DNA of 64,000 nucleotides, from contig CANRPJ010000010.1 of assembly GCA_947632485.1 (NCBI GenBank), positions 1-64,000 on the forward strand. Direction: 5' to 3'. This DNA comes from an uncultured Muribaculaceae bacterium (GTDB lineage: Bacteria; Bacteroidota; Bacteroidia; Bacteroidales; Muribaculaceae). How positions within the stretch are numbered: the stretch's first letter is position 1; the number at the start of each line of letters is the position of its first letter. The translations under genes and the position numbers were made by a program. Positions 7,683 to 15,282 of the stretch are shown here, piece by piece. The notes beneath the pieces are model-generated. The model searched no databases and was not told the origin of the DNA. It saw only the letters and a list, made by a program, of their open reading frames with translations.

Positions 7683-9731
7683 ATGAAACGATTTTTCCTA
7701 CTGGCTATGATGTGCGTGGCTCTTGCGCTTCCGGCGGCTGCACGCAGTCTGCAGCTCGGCGAGAAGATCAAATCGCCCGATGAGTGGGTGCGCCAGACCT
7801 TTATGAAAGGCGACCTGCCGTTTTCATTCACCCTCGACGGTAAGCCCTCTGCCGCGTTTATCAAATCGTGGAAGAGGTCACTCTCGAAACCGGTTGCTGA
7901 CGCTTCCGGCAAGATCCGCTACACGCTGACCCTCACGTCGCCCGACAATTCGCTGAGGGCGCGCGCCGAGATCGCTGTATTCTCCGATTTCCCCGCTGCC
8001 GAGTGGACTCTCTATTTCGACAATATTTCCTCCAAGAATTCCGGGCAGCTGGCGAATCTCCGCACCCTCAACGCCGATTTCTCCGATAAGGGAAGCGCTG
8101 ATATTAAGCTATATACCGGCCAGGGCTGCAACGACAATGACCGCGACTTCCATCTCCTCACCGAGCCGCTTGAGGTCGGCAAGCCCCTTTCGTTCACTCC
8201 CTCCGGAGGTCGCTCCTCGTCGATCACCGCCTTTCCCTTCTTCAATGTGGCGGCCGACAATTCAAAGGGCGTATTCATGGGTATCGGCTGGTCTGGCACA
8301 TGGACTGCCTCCTTCGACCGTCAGAACCCCTCTAACCTGCGCATTGAGGCAGGCTTCCCGGAGGCTGACCTCTATCTCTATCCCGGGGAGACGATCCGCA
8401 CCCCGCTCGTAGCCCTTCTCTTCTGGGAGGGCACTGACCGCATCGATGGCCACAACGCCTGGCGCCGCTTCGTGCTCGCCCATCATAGGCCTACCAAGGG
8501 CGGCAAGCCCCTGAAAGCACCCTTCTGCGGAGGATTTGATTACGGCGACCCTTCGCCGCTCAACGAATATGACGGCCTTACGGAGACGCTGGCGGCTGCC
8601 GTGGTGGAGCGTAACGGTCGCTTCGATATCCACCCGGAGATTTATTGGCTCGATGCCGGCTGGTATGAGGGCTGCAACGCTCCCTACTCCTCGCAGGAAG
8701 GCCGCTGGTGGCACAACACCGTGGGCAGCTGGGTAGCCGACCCCAACCGCTTCCCGGAGGGACTGAAAAACATTGCAGACATGGTTCACGGTGCCGGAGC
8801 TGAGTTCATGGTCTGGTTCGAGCCGGAGCGTGTCTACAAGGGTTCGCGATGGCATAAGGAGCACCCCGAATGGCTCCTTCCCTATAAGGACGCCGATGCC
8901 TTCCTCTTCAATCTCGCTGATCCAGAGGCGTGCGATTTCCTCGGTAAATATATCGGTGATTTCCTCGAGGCCAACGGAATCGACAATTACCGTCAGGACT
9001 TCAACATCAACCCCGACGTGTTCTGGGCTCAGGCCGACACCGAGGGCAGAAAGGGAGCTACCGAAATCCACTATATCGAAGGTCTCTACCGGTTCTGGGA
9101 TTATCTGCGCGACCGCTTCCCGAACCTGATGATCGACAACTGCGCCAGCGGTGGCCGCCGCATCGACCTGGAGACCACCTCGCGTGCCATTCCTCTCTGG
9201 CGCACCGACTGCAACTATGGCGAGCCTACCTGCCAGCAGTGTCACACCTACGGCCTCAGCCAGTTCGTGCCCCTCAACGCCACCGGCATCTACTATTCCG
9301 ACGACTATTGCGCCCGTTCAGGCCTCAGCAGCGGATATTCCTGGTTCGGTGAGATCTTCAGCCGCCGCAACAAGGTGCCCGATATGCGCCGCACCGTAAA
9401 GCGCTTCAAGGAGCTGCGAGATTACTTCGAGGGCGACTATTATCCGCTCAGCGGCGATGGCGATATGACAGGTCTCGACAAGTGGGTAGGCTGGCAGTTC
9501 AACCGCCCGGCAGAGGGTGACGGCATAGTGCAGGTGTTCCGCCGCGACGAGGCCGATGGAGCCGCTCGCACTTACTCGCTCAAGGGTCTTGACCCGACAG
9601 CTACCTATAAGGTGGTCGACGAAGACAAGAAAGAGCCCCAGACCTTCTCCGGCAAGGAGCTGATGGAAGGCATCGAGATCAGTCTTCCCGAGCCTCGCTC
9701 ATCGGCGCTCCTACGCTATTCGAAGATCTGA
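7683..9731 (+). CDS. GH36-like alpha-galactosidase, secreted
   Basis: The 682-residue protein starts with a clear signal peptide (residues 1-20, cut near AAARS). An N-terminal beta-sandwich is followed by a (beta/alpha)8 barrel. The barrel holds the nucleophile motif YRQDFN with Asp439 and the acid/base region WRTDCNY with Asp509, after the family block CASGGRRIDLET. WLDAGWYEG and EFMVWFEPERV are further family blocks. It would release terminal alpha-galactose from raffinose-type sugars or galactomannan in the periplasm. It has its own promoter and ends in a large palindrome shared with the convergent SIMPL gene. Confidence 0.9.
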   Translation: MKRFFLLAMMCVALALPAAARSLQLGEKIKSPDEWVRQTFMKGDLPFSFTLDGKPSAAFIKSWKRSLSKPVADASGKIRYTLTLTSPDNSLRARAEIAVFSDFPAAEWTLYFDNISSKNSGQLANLRTLNADFSDKGSADIKLYTGQGCNDNDRDFHLLTEPLEVGKPLSFTPSGGRSSSITAFPFFNVAADNSKGVFMGIGWSGTWTASFDRQNPSNLRIEAGFPEADLYLYPGETIRTPLVALLFWEGTDRIDGHNAWRRFVLAHHRPTKGGKPLKAPFCGGFDYGDPSPLNEYDGLTETLAAAVVERNGRFDIHPEIYWLDAGWYEGCNAPYSSQEGRWWHNTVGSWVADPNRFPEGLKNIADMVHGAGAEFMVWFEPERVYKGSRWHKEHPEWLLPYKDADAFLFNLADPEACDFLGKYIGDFLEANGIDNYRQDFNINPDVFWAQADTEGRKGATEIHYIEGLYRFWDYLRDRFPNLMIDNCASGGRRIDLETTSRAIPLWRTDCNYGEPTCQQCHTYGLSQFVPLNATGIYYSDDYCARSGLSSGYSWFGEIFSRRNKVPDMRRTVKRFKELRDYFEGDYYPLSGDGDMTGLDKWVGWQFNRPAEGDGIVQVFRRDEADGAARTYSLKGLDPTATYKVVDEDKKEPQTFSGKELMEGIEISLPEPRSSALLRYSKI

Positions 9732-9743
9732 CTACGGAGCCGG

Positions 9744-9833
9744 AAGGCTACCTTGACAAAGAAAAAGAGCCAACTTGGTTGCAATCAATCGGTTGGCTCT
9801 CTTTTCGTGTCAAGGCTGTCAAGTGGCCTTTCC
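9744..9833. repeat. Long palindromic element, copy 2, with inner hairpin
   Basis: The right arm at 9808-9833 (TGTCAAGGCTGTCAAG, then GGCCTTTCC) matches copy 3. The left arm is shortened to about 9744-9758, around CCTTGACA. The core holds its own perfect 9-bp hairpin, AGAGCCAAC at 9766-9774 with GTTGGCTCT at 9792-9800, followed by CTTTT. It lies between two convergent genes and can act as a two-way terminator. Confidence 0.75.
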
Positions 9834-9856
9834 GCGCGTGAAGGTATTCGGGAGTT

Positions 9857-10588
9857 TCAGTCGTCTAAGAAATACCCTACGGTCGATACCACGCGGATTC
9901 TCTTGATATCAGGAGTGTATTGGTCGCGGTCTTCTATCGTGAACTGTCCCTGGCTGGCGGTCTTGATTTTGCCGAGCTTCGACTGCGAATCGTCGGCAAA
10001 CTTCCTTGCCGCCTCCCGCGCATTCTTGGTGGCCTCCGCTATCATGGCGGGCTTTATCTTGTTGAGCGAGGTGTATTCGTAGGCTATCTGGTAATTGTAG
10101 TCGCCGGCCACGATCGCTATGCCTTGCTTGAGGAGCTCCGACTGCTTCACCACCAGCTTCTTCACCAGGCCCACCTGCGAGGAGGTCACTACCACTACGG
10201 TCGTGACATTGTAGCGAAACGGCACGTTCTGGCTGTTGTAGCGGTCAGCCTGAAGGTCGAGCACCTGGGGAGCGTTGATCTCTATCTCGCTATCCTGGAT
10301 TCCGTTAGCCTTAAGGAAAGCTACTATGGCATTGTTGGTGGAGGTTATCTTGTCGTAGATGCTCTCCAGATTGTTGCCTACCTCCTTGCTCACGATCGGC
10401 CAGGTCACCTTGTCGGCCTCCACCTCCTTCTCACAGAGGCCGCGCACGGTCACTACCCGGGCGTTTTGCGACAGCGAGGAGAATCCACCTTTGATGAAGG
10501 CGCCGAGCGCTATCAGGCCGGCGGCGAGAAGGGCAGCCGGAATCCAGCGGGTTATTACCGGATTCTGCGAAGATGTCGGGGTTGCCAT
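9857..10588 (-). CDS. SIMPL-domain (DUF541) protein, membrane-anchored
   Basis: The 243-residue protein has one N-terminal membrane segment (WIPAALLAAGLIALGAFI, about residues 16-33) and then a periplasmic SIMPL domain. The domain opens with VVTVRGLCEKEVEADKVTWP, the family's first strand block. SIMPL proteins have been linked to oxidative-stress resistance and to kinase signalling, but no enzymatic role is established. It is transcribed away from purF and lies 22 bp downstream of it on the same strand, so it is probably co-transcribed. Confidence 0.88.
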   Translation of the reverse strand: MATPTSSQNPVITRWIPAALLAAGLIALGAFIKGGFSSLSQNARVVTVRGLCEKEVEADKVTWPIVSKEVGNNLESIYDKITSTNNAIVAFLKANGIQDSEIEINAPQVLDLQADRYNSQNVPFRYNVTTVVVVTSSQVGLVKKLVVKQSELLKQGIAIVAGDYNYQIAYEYTSLNKIKPAMIAEATKNAREAARKFADDSQSKLGKIKTASQGQFTIEDRDQYTPDIKRIRVVSTVGYFLDD

Positions 10589-10610
10589 AAGATTCTGCTT
10601 ATAAGGGTGA

Positions 10611-12017
10611 TCAATAATGGGAAGATCCGTCGAAGCAATGCGTGCAGATGCATTCCTTCGGCAGTCCGATGGCGGCTACGAGATCTTCGATCGTGCTGAA
10701 TTTCAGCGAGTCGATGCCAAACCTGTCTGCGATCTTCTGCACCAGGGTGTTATATTCCGGAGTGCCGGTCTTGGTATAGGCCTCGAGATTCTTGTTGGGG
10801 TCGCCCTCGAGCTCGCCGATTATGCGCCGCGTGATCAGCTCCATATCGCTCTTAGAAGAGGTGAAGCCTACATACTTGCAGCCATACACCAGCGGCGGGC
10901 AGGCTATGCGGATATGCACCTCCTTCGCTCCGCATTCGTAGAAGGTGTGCACATTATCCTTAAGCTGGGTGCCGCGCACGATCGAGTCGTCGCAAAACAC
11001 TACGCGCTTATCCTTAATAAGCGTAGGATTCGGAATCAGCTTCATCTTCGCCACCAGATCGCGCATGCTCTGCTCCGAGGGGGTGAAGCTGCGGGGCCAC
11101 GTGGGGGTATATTTGCATACACAGCGCCTGTAGGGCACTCCCTTGCCTACCGCATAGCCGAGCGCCATGCCTACACCGGAGTCGGGAATGCCGCATACGC
11201 AGTCTACCTCCGTTTCATCTTTCATTCCCATCAGCTCGCCGCTCACATTGCGCGCGTGCTCTACATTGATTCCCTCATAGGAAGAGGTGGGGAAGCCGTA
11301 GTAGACCCACAGGAATGAGCATATCTGCATCTCCTTGTTGGGCTCGCCGAGCTGCTCGATTCCCTCCGGGGTGACCTTCACGATCTCTCCGGGGCCGAGG
11401 TCTCGCAGAGATTCGTAGCCCAGATTGGGGAATGCCGACGATTCGCTGGAGAGGGCGTAGCCATCTTTACCCTTTCCTATCACGATCGGAGTGCGGCCGA
11501 GCCTGTCGCGCGCCGCTATAATGCCGTCGGAGGTGAGAAGCAGCATCGAGCAGGAGCCCTTTATCCGATCCTGGGCTATGCGTATTCCCTCCGTGAAATC
11601 TGTTCCTTCATTAATGAGGGTGGCTACCAGCTCCGAAGGATTCGTGGAGCCTGAGCTTGTCTCTGCGAAATGGATATGATTGTCGAGAAGCTCCTTCTCC
11701 AGCTCCTCGATATTCTGAATCTTTGCTACCGTAACTATCGCGAATTTCCCGAGGTGAGAGTTGACTACGATCGGCTGGGAGTCGTTGTCGCTGATCACTC
11801 CTATTCCCGAATTACCCTTGAAGCGGGGGAGCACGCTTTCGAATTTCGTGCGGAAATAGGAGTTCTCCAGGCTGTGGATGCTGCGGATAAAGCCCGCCTG
11901 CTTGTCGTAGGTGGCCATTCCGCCACGCTTCGTGCCCAGATGTGAGTTATAGTCAGTGCCGTAGAAAAGGTCTGTTACGCAGTTGCTGGTTTTCGTACAG
12001 CCGAAAAATCCGCCCAT
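10611..12017 (-). CDS. purF: Amidophosphoribosyltransferase-like protein lacking glutaminase residues
   Basis: The 468-residue protein has the PurF domain order: an N-terminal Ntn-type glutaminase domain (about 1-220) and a phosphoribosyltransferase domain. The PRPP loop RVVFCDDSIVRGTQ is intact. The N-terminus reads MGGFFGC where PurF has MCG[IV]xG, so the nucleophile Cys2 is replaced by Gly. The glutamine-binding block GIGHxRYxT reads GIGVISDND. A PurF enzyme normally makes 5-phosphoribosylamine from PRPP and glutamine; this one could only use free ammonia, or could have another job. The Cys at residue 7 does not sit at the mature N-terminus. Divergent PurF paralogues of this kind may be usual in Bacteroidales; I cannot check that here. 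Confidence 0.8.
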   Translation of the reverse strand: MGGFFGCTKTSNCVTDLFYGTDYNSHLGTKRGGMATYDKQAGFIRSIHSLENSYFRTKFESVLPRFKGNSGIGVISDNDSQPIVVNSHLGKFAIVTVAKIQNIEELEKELLDNHIHFAETSSGSTNPSELVATLINEGTDFTEGIRIAQDRIKGSCSMLLLTSDGIIAARDRLGRTPIVIGKGKDGYALSSESSAFPNLGYESLRDLGPGEIVKVTPEGIEQLGEPNKEMQICSFLWVYYGFPTSSYEGINVEHARNVSGELMGMKDETEVDCVCGIPDSGVGMALGYAVGKGVPYRRCVCKYTPTWPRSFTPSEQSMRDLVAKMKLIPNPTLIKDKRVVFCDDSIVRGTQLKDNVHTFYECGAKEVHIRIACPPLVYGCKYVGFTSSKSDMELITRRIIGELEGDPNKNLEAYTKTGTPEYNTLVQKIADRFGIDSLKFSTIEDLVAAIGLPKECICTHCFDGSSHY

Positions 12018-12047
12018 ATAAAAATTAGTTTAGAGTGCATTAGATTG

Positions 12048-12055
12048 CAAAGATA
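12048..12055 (-). promoter_or_regulatory. -7 promoter box of the purF-like gene
   Basis: On the minus strand this reads TATCTTTG, followed by C, 30 bp before the start codon. The -33 element is not clear. Confidence 0.5.
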
Positions 12056-12181
12056 ACAAGAATCTCCGATTTTAGGGAGGAGGAAGATTGGCCTGAAAGG
12101 AGTTACGACGCAACCCGCGAAGGTAACTTTGTGGTGAATAGGCACTAAAAGCCTGCCCCGCGAGCGTAAAAAAAGTGAGGC

Positions 12182-12499
12182 TTATTTCTTGAAGTGCCGG
12201 GCCACATCGGGGCGCACCGCGCGCAGAGTGGAGATGAAGCCGGAGTCGAAAGCAGCCGCACAGTCCTGCCGGCCTTCTATTATATATTTGCTCTGCTTCG
12301 CCTTCGCCTCGAGGAGACTGTGCTGGAGAGCCATGGTGTCGCGCCATTCCCGGTTTATGAAATCGCGTGCGGCCCTGCGACCCTCCATCTGGGCCGCTGT
12401 AATGTCGGCGGTAGCCTCTTCCGCTTTCTCCACATTGCTGCAGGAGCACAGCAGCAGGAGCCCGCCGGCTATAAATGAAAATATGGCTGTTCTTTTCAT
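12182..12499 (-). CDS. Small lipoprotein of unknown function
   Basis: I chose the ATG at 12499, which gives the lipoprotein signal MKRTAIFSFIAGGLLLLCSC with the lipobox cysteine near residue 18-20; a longer in-frame start at 12571 adds a segment overlapping the promoter and the next gene's leader. The remaining 85 residues are charged and mostly helical (EATADITAAQMEGRRAARDFINREW). I recognise no domain. A possible promoter box (TACTTTTG on the minus strand) sits at 12530-12537. ORFs on the opposite strand over the same bases lack any signal or family match. Confidence 0.7.
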   Translation of the reverse strand: MKRTAIFSFIAGGLLLLCSCSNVEKAEEATADITAAQMEGRRAARDFINREWRDTMALQHSLLEAKAKQSKYIIEGRQDCAAAFDSGFISTLRAVRPDVARHFKK

Positions 12500-12529
12500 A
12501 GGAAATAGCGCTTTCTCTGGTTGTCGGTG

Positions 12530-12537
12530 CAAAAGTA
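12530..12537 (-). promoter_or_regulatory. -7 promoter box of the small lipoprotein gene
   Basis: The minus strand reads TACTTTTG, followed by C, which fits TAnnTTTG, 30 bp before the chosen start. Confidence 0.45.
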
Positions 12538-12574
12538 GCAAAAATAAGTGGGCCTTCATTGCGTTAATCATATA

Positions 12575-13369
12575 ATGACTACTATTCCTTACGACCTCCG
12601 CGCGCTTCTCGATTCAGAAGCGGAGCGGATCAACAGTCCGGCTTTCATTGCCGACGACCCCGTGCAGTTTCCGCGCCGGTTCTCCGATCAGCGCGATGTG
12701 GAGATAATGGCTCTTATCAGCGCTATCATAGCCTGGGGGCGGCGCTCCATGATATGCCGCGATGCCGAGCGTCTCATCGAGATCATGCGCGGTGAGCCTT
12801 ATGCCTATCTGATGAGCGGCGACTATGAGAACCTTGATCCCGACCGCAATCTCCACCGCACCTTTTTCGCCCGCCATTTTATCCAGATGATGCGGGGGCT
12901 TAAGCGCATCTACTCCGCCTGGCCCACTCTCGATTCCTTCGCTGCTTCCCGCCGGGTTGATCTCGACGAAGCGCCCGCCTGGGCTTTTGCCAAGGCTTTG
13001 GGAGAGGAGATAAGCGAGGCCAACGGGGGAGTGCCGTGTCCGCAGTGCGTGCCGGTAAACCTGTCAGCTACAGCCCTTAAGCGCATTAATATGATGCTCA
13101 GGTGGCTTGTGCGCGACGATGGCATCGTAGATATGGGTCTCTGGAAAAGCATTCCTAAATCGAAGCTCTACGTGCCCCTCGATGTCCATGTAGGCAATAC
13201 GGCGCGCGCCTTGGGGCTACTGAACCGTAAGGGCAACGACCGCAAGGCGGTAGAGGAGCTCACAGGGGTGCTCCGCACGCTCCGGCCCGATGATCCCTGC
13301 TGGTATGATTATGCCCTGTTTGGACTCGGAGTTGAAGGAAGACTTGCGCAGGTCGCAGAAAAAAAGTAA
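12575..13369 (+). CDS. TIGR02757-family protein
   Basis: The 264-residue cytoplasmic protein matches TIGR02757, a Bacteroidetes-rich family distantly like helix-hairpin-helix DNA glycosylases; its biochemical role is not established. Recognisable blocks are DDPVQFPRRFSDQRDVEIMA, the AWGRRSMI segment, and the C-terminal KLYVPLDVHVGNTARALGLL. The ATG at 12575 was preferred to an upstream in-frame start at 12548, which adds nine unconserved residues. Its stop codon TAA is the first part of the -7 box of the tRNA-Leu promoter, so the two features overlap. Confidence 0.88.
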   Translation: MTTIPYDLRALLDSEAERINSPAFIADDPVQFPRRFSDQRDVEIMALISAIIAWGRRSMICRDAERLIEIMRGEPYAYLMSGDYENLDPDRNLHRTFFARHFIQMMRGLKRIYSAWPTLDSFAASRRVDLDEAPAWAFAKALGEEISEANGGVPCPQCVPVNLSATALKRINMMLRWLVRDDGIVDMGLWKSIPKSKLYVPLDVHVGNTARALGLLNRKGNDRKAVEELTGVLRTLRPDDPCWYDYALFGLGVEGRLAQVAEKK

Positions 13370-13374
13370 TTTTG
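13344..13374 (+). promoter_or_regulatory. Promoter of tRNA-Leu
   Basis: TTG at 13344-13346, 20 bp, then TAATTTTG at 13367-13374: a full Bacteroidetes promoter pattern, 19 bp before the tRNA and overlapping the stop codon of the gene before it. Confidence 0.7.
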
Positions 13375-13392
13375 CAGCGCTGTAAAAGGCAT

Positions 13393-13474
13393 GCGCGCGT
13401 GGCGTAATTGGTAGCCGCGCCAGACTTAGGATCTGGTGTCTCACGACGTGGGGGTTCGAGTCCCCCCGTGCGCA
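13393..13474 (+). tRNA. tRNA-Leu, anticodon TAG
   Basis: The acceptor arms GCGCGCG (13393-13399) and CGTGCGC (13467-13473) pair with one G-T, and the discriminator is A74 (13474). The anticodon stem CCAGA/TCTGG encloses the loop CTTAGGA, so the anticodon is TAG (reads CUA/CUN). The long variable arm is typical of class II leucine tRNAs. The T arm reads GGGGGTTCGAGTCCCCC. CCA is not encoded. An AT-rich element scar starts directly after the 3' end. Confidence 0.95.
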
Positions 13475-13804
13475 CGAGTTGACTAAGGAAGATTGTCGAA
13501 ACGGACTTTCTTCTTTTTCTTTTTTATAACTCTCTGTTATTTTTCGGATTACGGCGAGGGCTGCATTTTCTGTTATGGTTCGATAACTGTCAATTTCCTT
13601 ATCCCAATAAATGCCGTTAGGATATAACAGATTTTGAAGTTTTTGAGCGGTAAGAGGGTCTGCTTGCTTCCACATACTGCCTAAGTGACAACACATTACC
13701 ATAACATCGTTTATACGATTCTCAAGGTTCGATAAATCCTTATCGTATTTTGATAGTTCCAATGTTATTTGGTCAATGTCCTTTTGAAGAGTCTCAATAG
13801 TCAT
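13475..13804 (-). pseudogene. C-terminal fragment of a serine recombinase next to tRNA-Leu
   Basis: The reading frame starting at 13804 encodes a coiled-coil stretch (TLELSKYDKDLSNLENRIND) followed by LQNLLYPNGIYWDKEIDSYR. This ending is typical of the larger Bacteroidetes site-specific serine recombinases (resolvase family). The N-terminal catalytic domain with its serine, and the recombinase zinc ribbon, are missing upstream. The open frame continues past RQSSLVNSCARGDSNPH through the antisense of the tRNA to 13217, but that part is simply read-through of tRNA-Leu and the neighbouring gene. I infer a decayed integrase that once inserted an element at the tRNA 3' end. Confidence 0.7.
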
Positions 13805-13894
13805 AATGTAGATTCATTTCATTCTTCTTGATTCACAATAAATACAACAAGGAAGAATAGATATAAAACCCAAAGTGTTAAAATAAATAAATCT

Positions 13895-13926
13895 TTTGGT
13901 TCTTTAGCTTGAGCTTACTACCTTTG
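13895..13926 (+). promoter_or_regulatory. Strong promoter driving the structured RNA candidate
   Basis: TTTG at 13895-13898, 20 bp, then TACCTTTG at 13919-13926, followed by C. No ORF starts for the next 280 bp. Confidence 0.7.
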
Positions 13927-13932
13927 CAAATT

Positions 13933-14149
13933 AATTTAATAACAATTGCCTATGTAGCATAGCCACTTAAAAGACATATAAATAAAAAGCGTTAGCTTAT
14001 ATTCTTGTTTCAGAAAATCGCCAATTTAATGAAGCACCAAGAGTAAAAGTTGATGCTCACGGTCTATCCGTGGGCTTTTACTCGTATATGGTGCACGGTG
14101 TTTGGCGATACCTCTGAAACGTAGACGAAGCAAAAAGTCCACGTTTTTT
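13933..14149 (+). ncRNA. Candidate structured RNA with nested hairpin and its own terminator
   Basis: Downstream of a full promoter, five nested helices can form: 14007-14014 with 14113-14120 (8 bp), 14018-14024 with 14102-14108 (7 bp), 14034-14039 with 14089-14094 (6 bp), 14041-14049 with 14075-14083 (9 bp) and 14056-14062 with 14068-14074 (7 bp, one G-T). A terminator hairpin follows at 14119-14149. There is no ORF inside. It could be a free small RNA or the leader of the two small genes that follow. I do not recognise the family; no reverse transcriptase or transposase lies beside it. Confidence 0.6.
14119..14149 (+). terminator. Rho-independent terminator of the RNA candidate
   Basis: ACGT-A-GAC (14119-14126) pairs with GTC-C-ACGT (14137-14144) around one mismatch, with a 10-base loop, followed by a run of six T (14144-14149). 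The first two bases also belong to the outer helix of the preceding RNA, so the two folds compete slightly. Confidence 0.65.
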
Positions 14150-14210
14150 ATTTGTCTATACCTCAGAATTCCGGACTATACTTAGTTTTAACAAATAAAT
14201 AGAATTTAAT

Positions 14211-14402
14211 ATGCAAACATATGTATCCGCCCCTAAAGGTGATATGAGTGGGTGGTATGTCGTAGAAAAATGGAATACCATAGAACAACAATACTATCCA
14301 CTGAAAGGAGAAGTATACCCAACCGAAGAACAAGCGAAAGAAAGAGCTACTGAACTGAACAGAATAGATAATGAGGACTGCAAGGAAGGAGGTGAAAAAT
14401 GA
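14211..14402 (+). CDS. Small hypothetical protein (63 residues) in the tRNA-Leu scar
   Basis: The protein starts MQTYVSAPKGDMSGWYVVEK and contains a YPTEEQAKERATELN stretch, which looks like a short soluble alpha/beta protein; I recognise no family. It has no signal peptide. Its stop overlaps the start of the next gene (ATGA at 14399-14402), so the two are translationally coupled. Codon and base use are AT-rich compared with the flanking chromosome, in keeping with imported DNA. Confidence 0.6.
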   Translation: MQTYVSAPKGDMSGWYVVEKWNTIEQQYYPLKGEVYPTEEQAKERATELNRIDNEDCKEGGEK

Positions 14403-14827
14403 AACGTATACTCCCGCTCTTAATAGGATTAATTCTAATTCCTACGTTATCTTCTTGTGGTGAAAGTAAAGCCGAAAAAGAAGAAAAGGCACGTATTGAA
14501 GCTGCTCGCCAAGATTCCATTCGTTTGGCAAATGAACAAAAATTAGAAATCAAACGAAAAGAAAGAGAAAAGGCAGAAGCTTCATTTACAACACCCAAAG
14601 GAACCAGTTATATAGATCATGCAATTAACCATTTACATAATGTAGGATCAAGTGATGGCGCAAGGGATCGAAAGCTTGGCCGTTCTCGTACTGGTGGATA
14701 TGAAAGTCAAGCTAAGGAATACTTTGTGTATTATTATGGTGTTCCTAATAATGACAAAGCAAAAGATGTATATAATAGAGCAGTGGAGGCCTATCAAAAA
14801 GGATATAATGAGGGCTATGATTTCTAA
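14399..14827 (+). CDS. Lipoprotein with charged helical linker, unknown function
   Basis: The 142-residue protein begins with a lipoprotein signal, MKRILPLLIGLILIPTLSSC, with the lipobox cysteine at residue 20. A highly charged coiled-coil-like stretch follows (ESKAEKEEKARIEAARQDSI). The C-terminal half holds a small domain ending in VYNRAVEAYQKGYNEGYDF. It is probably exposed on the cell envelope. It is coupled to the 63-residue protein before it and followed by a hairpin terminator. Its base composition is AT-rich like the rest of the scar. I do not recognise the family. Confidence 0.65.
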   Translation: MKRILPLLIGLILIPTLSSCGESKAEKEEKARIEAARQDSIRLANEQKLEIKRKEREKAEASFTTPKGTSYIDHAINHLHNVGSSDGARDRKLGRSRTGGYESQAKEYFVYYYGVPNNDKAKDVYNRAVEAYQKGYNEGYDF

Positions 14828-14857
14828 ATAGTAAATATGTAATCTCAAATTAACTTA

Positions 14858-14889
14858 TTAAGGTGATCCGGTAAGCCGAATCACCTTAA
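14858..14889. terminator. Hairpin between the lipoprotein gene and the recombinase fragment
   Basis: TTAAGGTGAT (14858-14867) and ATCACCTTAA (14880-14889) are perfect complements. The site lies between convergent reading frames and can serve both strands, though no long T-run follows. Confidence 0.55.
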
Positions 14890-14898
14890 CCATATCTA

Positions 14899-15158
14899 TT
14901 ATGAAAACTCTGTTTTTAATCTTTGAACGGTTGAAGCTGAAACATCACATAACTTTGCAGTACGTTTAATGCTTGTTCCCTTGCGAAGCTCTTTCAAAAC
15001 ATTCTTATATTCTGTTTCCTTTTTCTCAGTTGGCTTCCTATAATCTACTTAGTTCTGCCTAACTTGCAACCCTCTGCAATATACTTCTCACGACCTCTGT
15101 TTAATCTAAATTGTTTTCCCTCTCCATCTTTCCAATAGTAAACTAAAATTTTTGTGTG
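14899..15158 (-). pseudogene. Decayed C-terminal part of a small serine recombinase
   Basis: Translating the minus strand gives KILVYYWKDGEGKQFRLNRG, then REKYIAEGCKLGRTK. After an in-frame stop near 15050 the match resumes in another frame with YRKPTEKKE, and ends in a helix-turn-helix segment with the core RTAKLCDVSASTVQRLKTEF before a TAA at 14899-14901. This is the linker and C-terminal HTH of a Bacteroidetes resolvase/invertase. The catalytic domain is absent and at least one frameshift is present. It was too broken to appear as an ordinary ORF. Together with 13475-13804 it marks the region as a degraded element. Confidence 0.65.
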
Positions 15159-15188
15159 GTTTTATAGAACAAGTCCAAAAAAAAGCAC

Positions 15189-15196
15189 TAACTTTG
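15189..15196 (+). promoter_or_regulatory. -7 promoter box of the aminotransferase gene
   Basis: TAACTTTG followed by C. It lies 101 bp before the ATG at 15297, leaving a leader of about 90 nt that contains two hairpins. Confidence 0.5.
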
Positions 15197-15255
15197 CAAA
15201 GTCAGCACTGAAAGTTCGATAATATCGAACATAAGCGCACAGAGAAAATTGTAAT

Positions 15256-15282
15256 GATGTGCCCTTCAGGGCGCATCTTTTT
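15256..15282 (+). terminator. Terminator-like hairpin in the leader of the aminotransferase (attenuator candidate)
   Basis: GATGTGCCC (15256-15264) and GGGCGCATC (15269-15277) pair over 9 bp with one G-T around TTCA, followed by TTTTT. It ends only 14 bp before the start codon, so read-through would be needed for expression from the promoter at 15189. A second small hairpin (arms GTTCGAT/ATCGAAC) lies before it. Confidence 0.6.

Noticed and set aside
12124..12131. Plus-strand TAACTTTG between purF-like and lipoprotein genes
   Set aside because: No -33 element and nothing plausible downstream on that strand; probably chance.
12189..12575. Plus-strand ORF over the small lipoprotein
   Set aside because: The minus-strand frame has a lipobox signal peptide and a promoter box; the plus-strand frame has neither.
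13217..13474. Extension of the recombinase fragment through tRNA-Leu
   Set aside because: The text ARGDSNPH and what follows is the antisense of the tRNA and of the neighbouring gene, not protein homology.
13933..14149. Retron msr/msd interpretation of the nested RNA
   Set aside because: No reverse transcriptase gene lies nearby, and the two following small proteins do not look like retron effectors.
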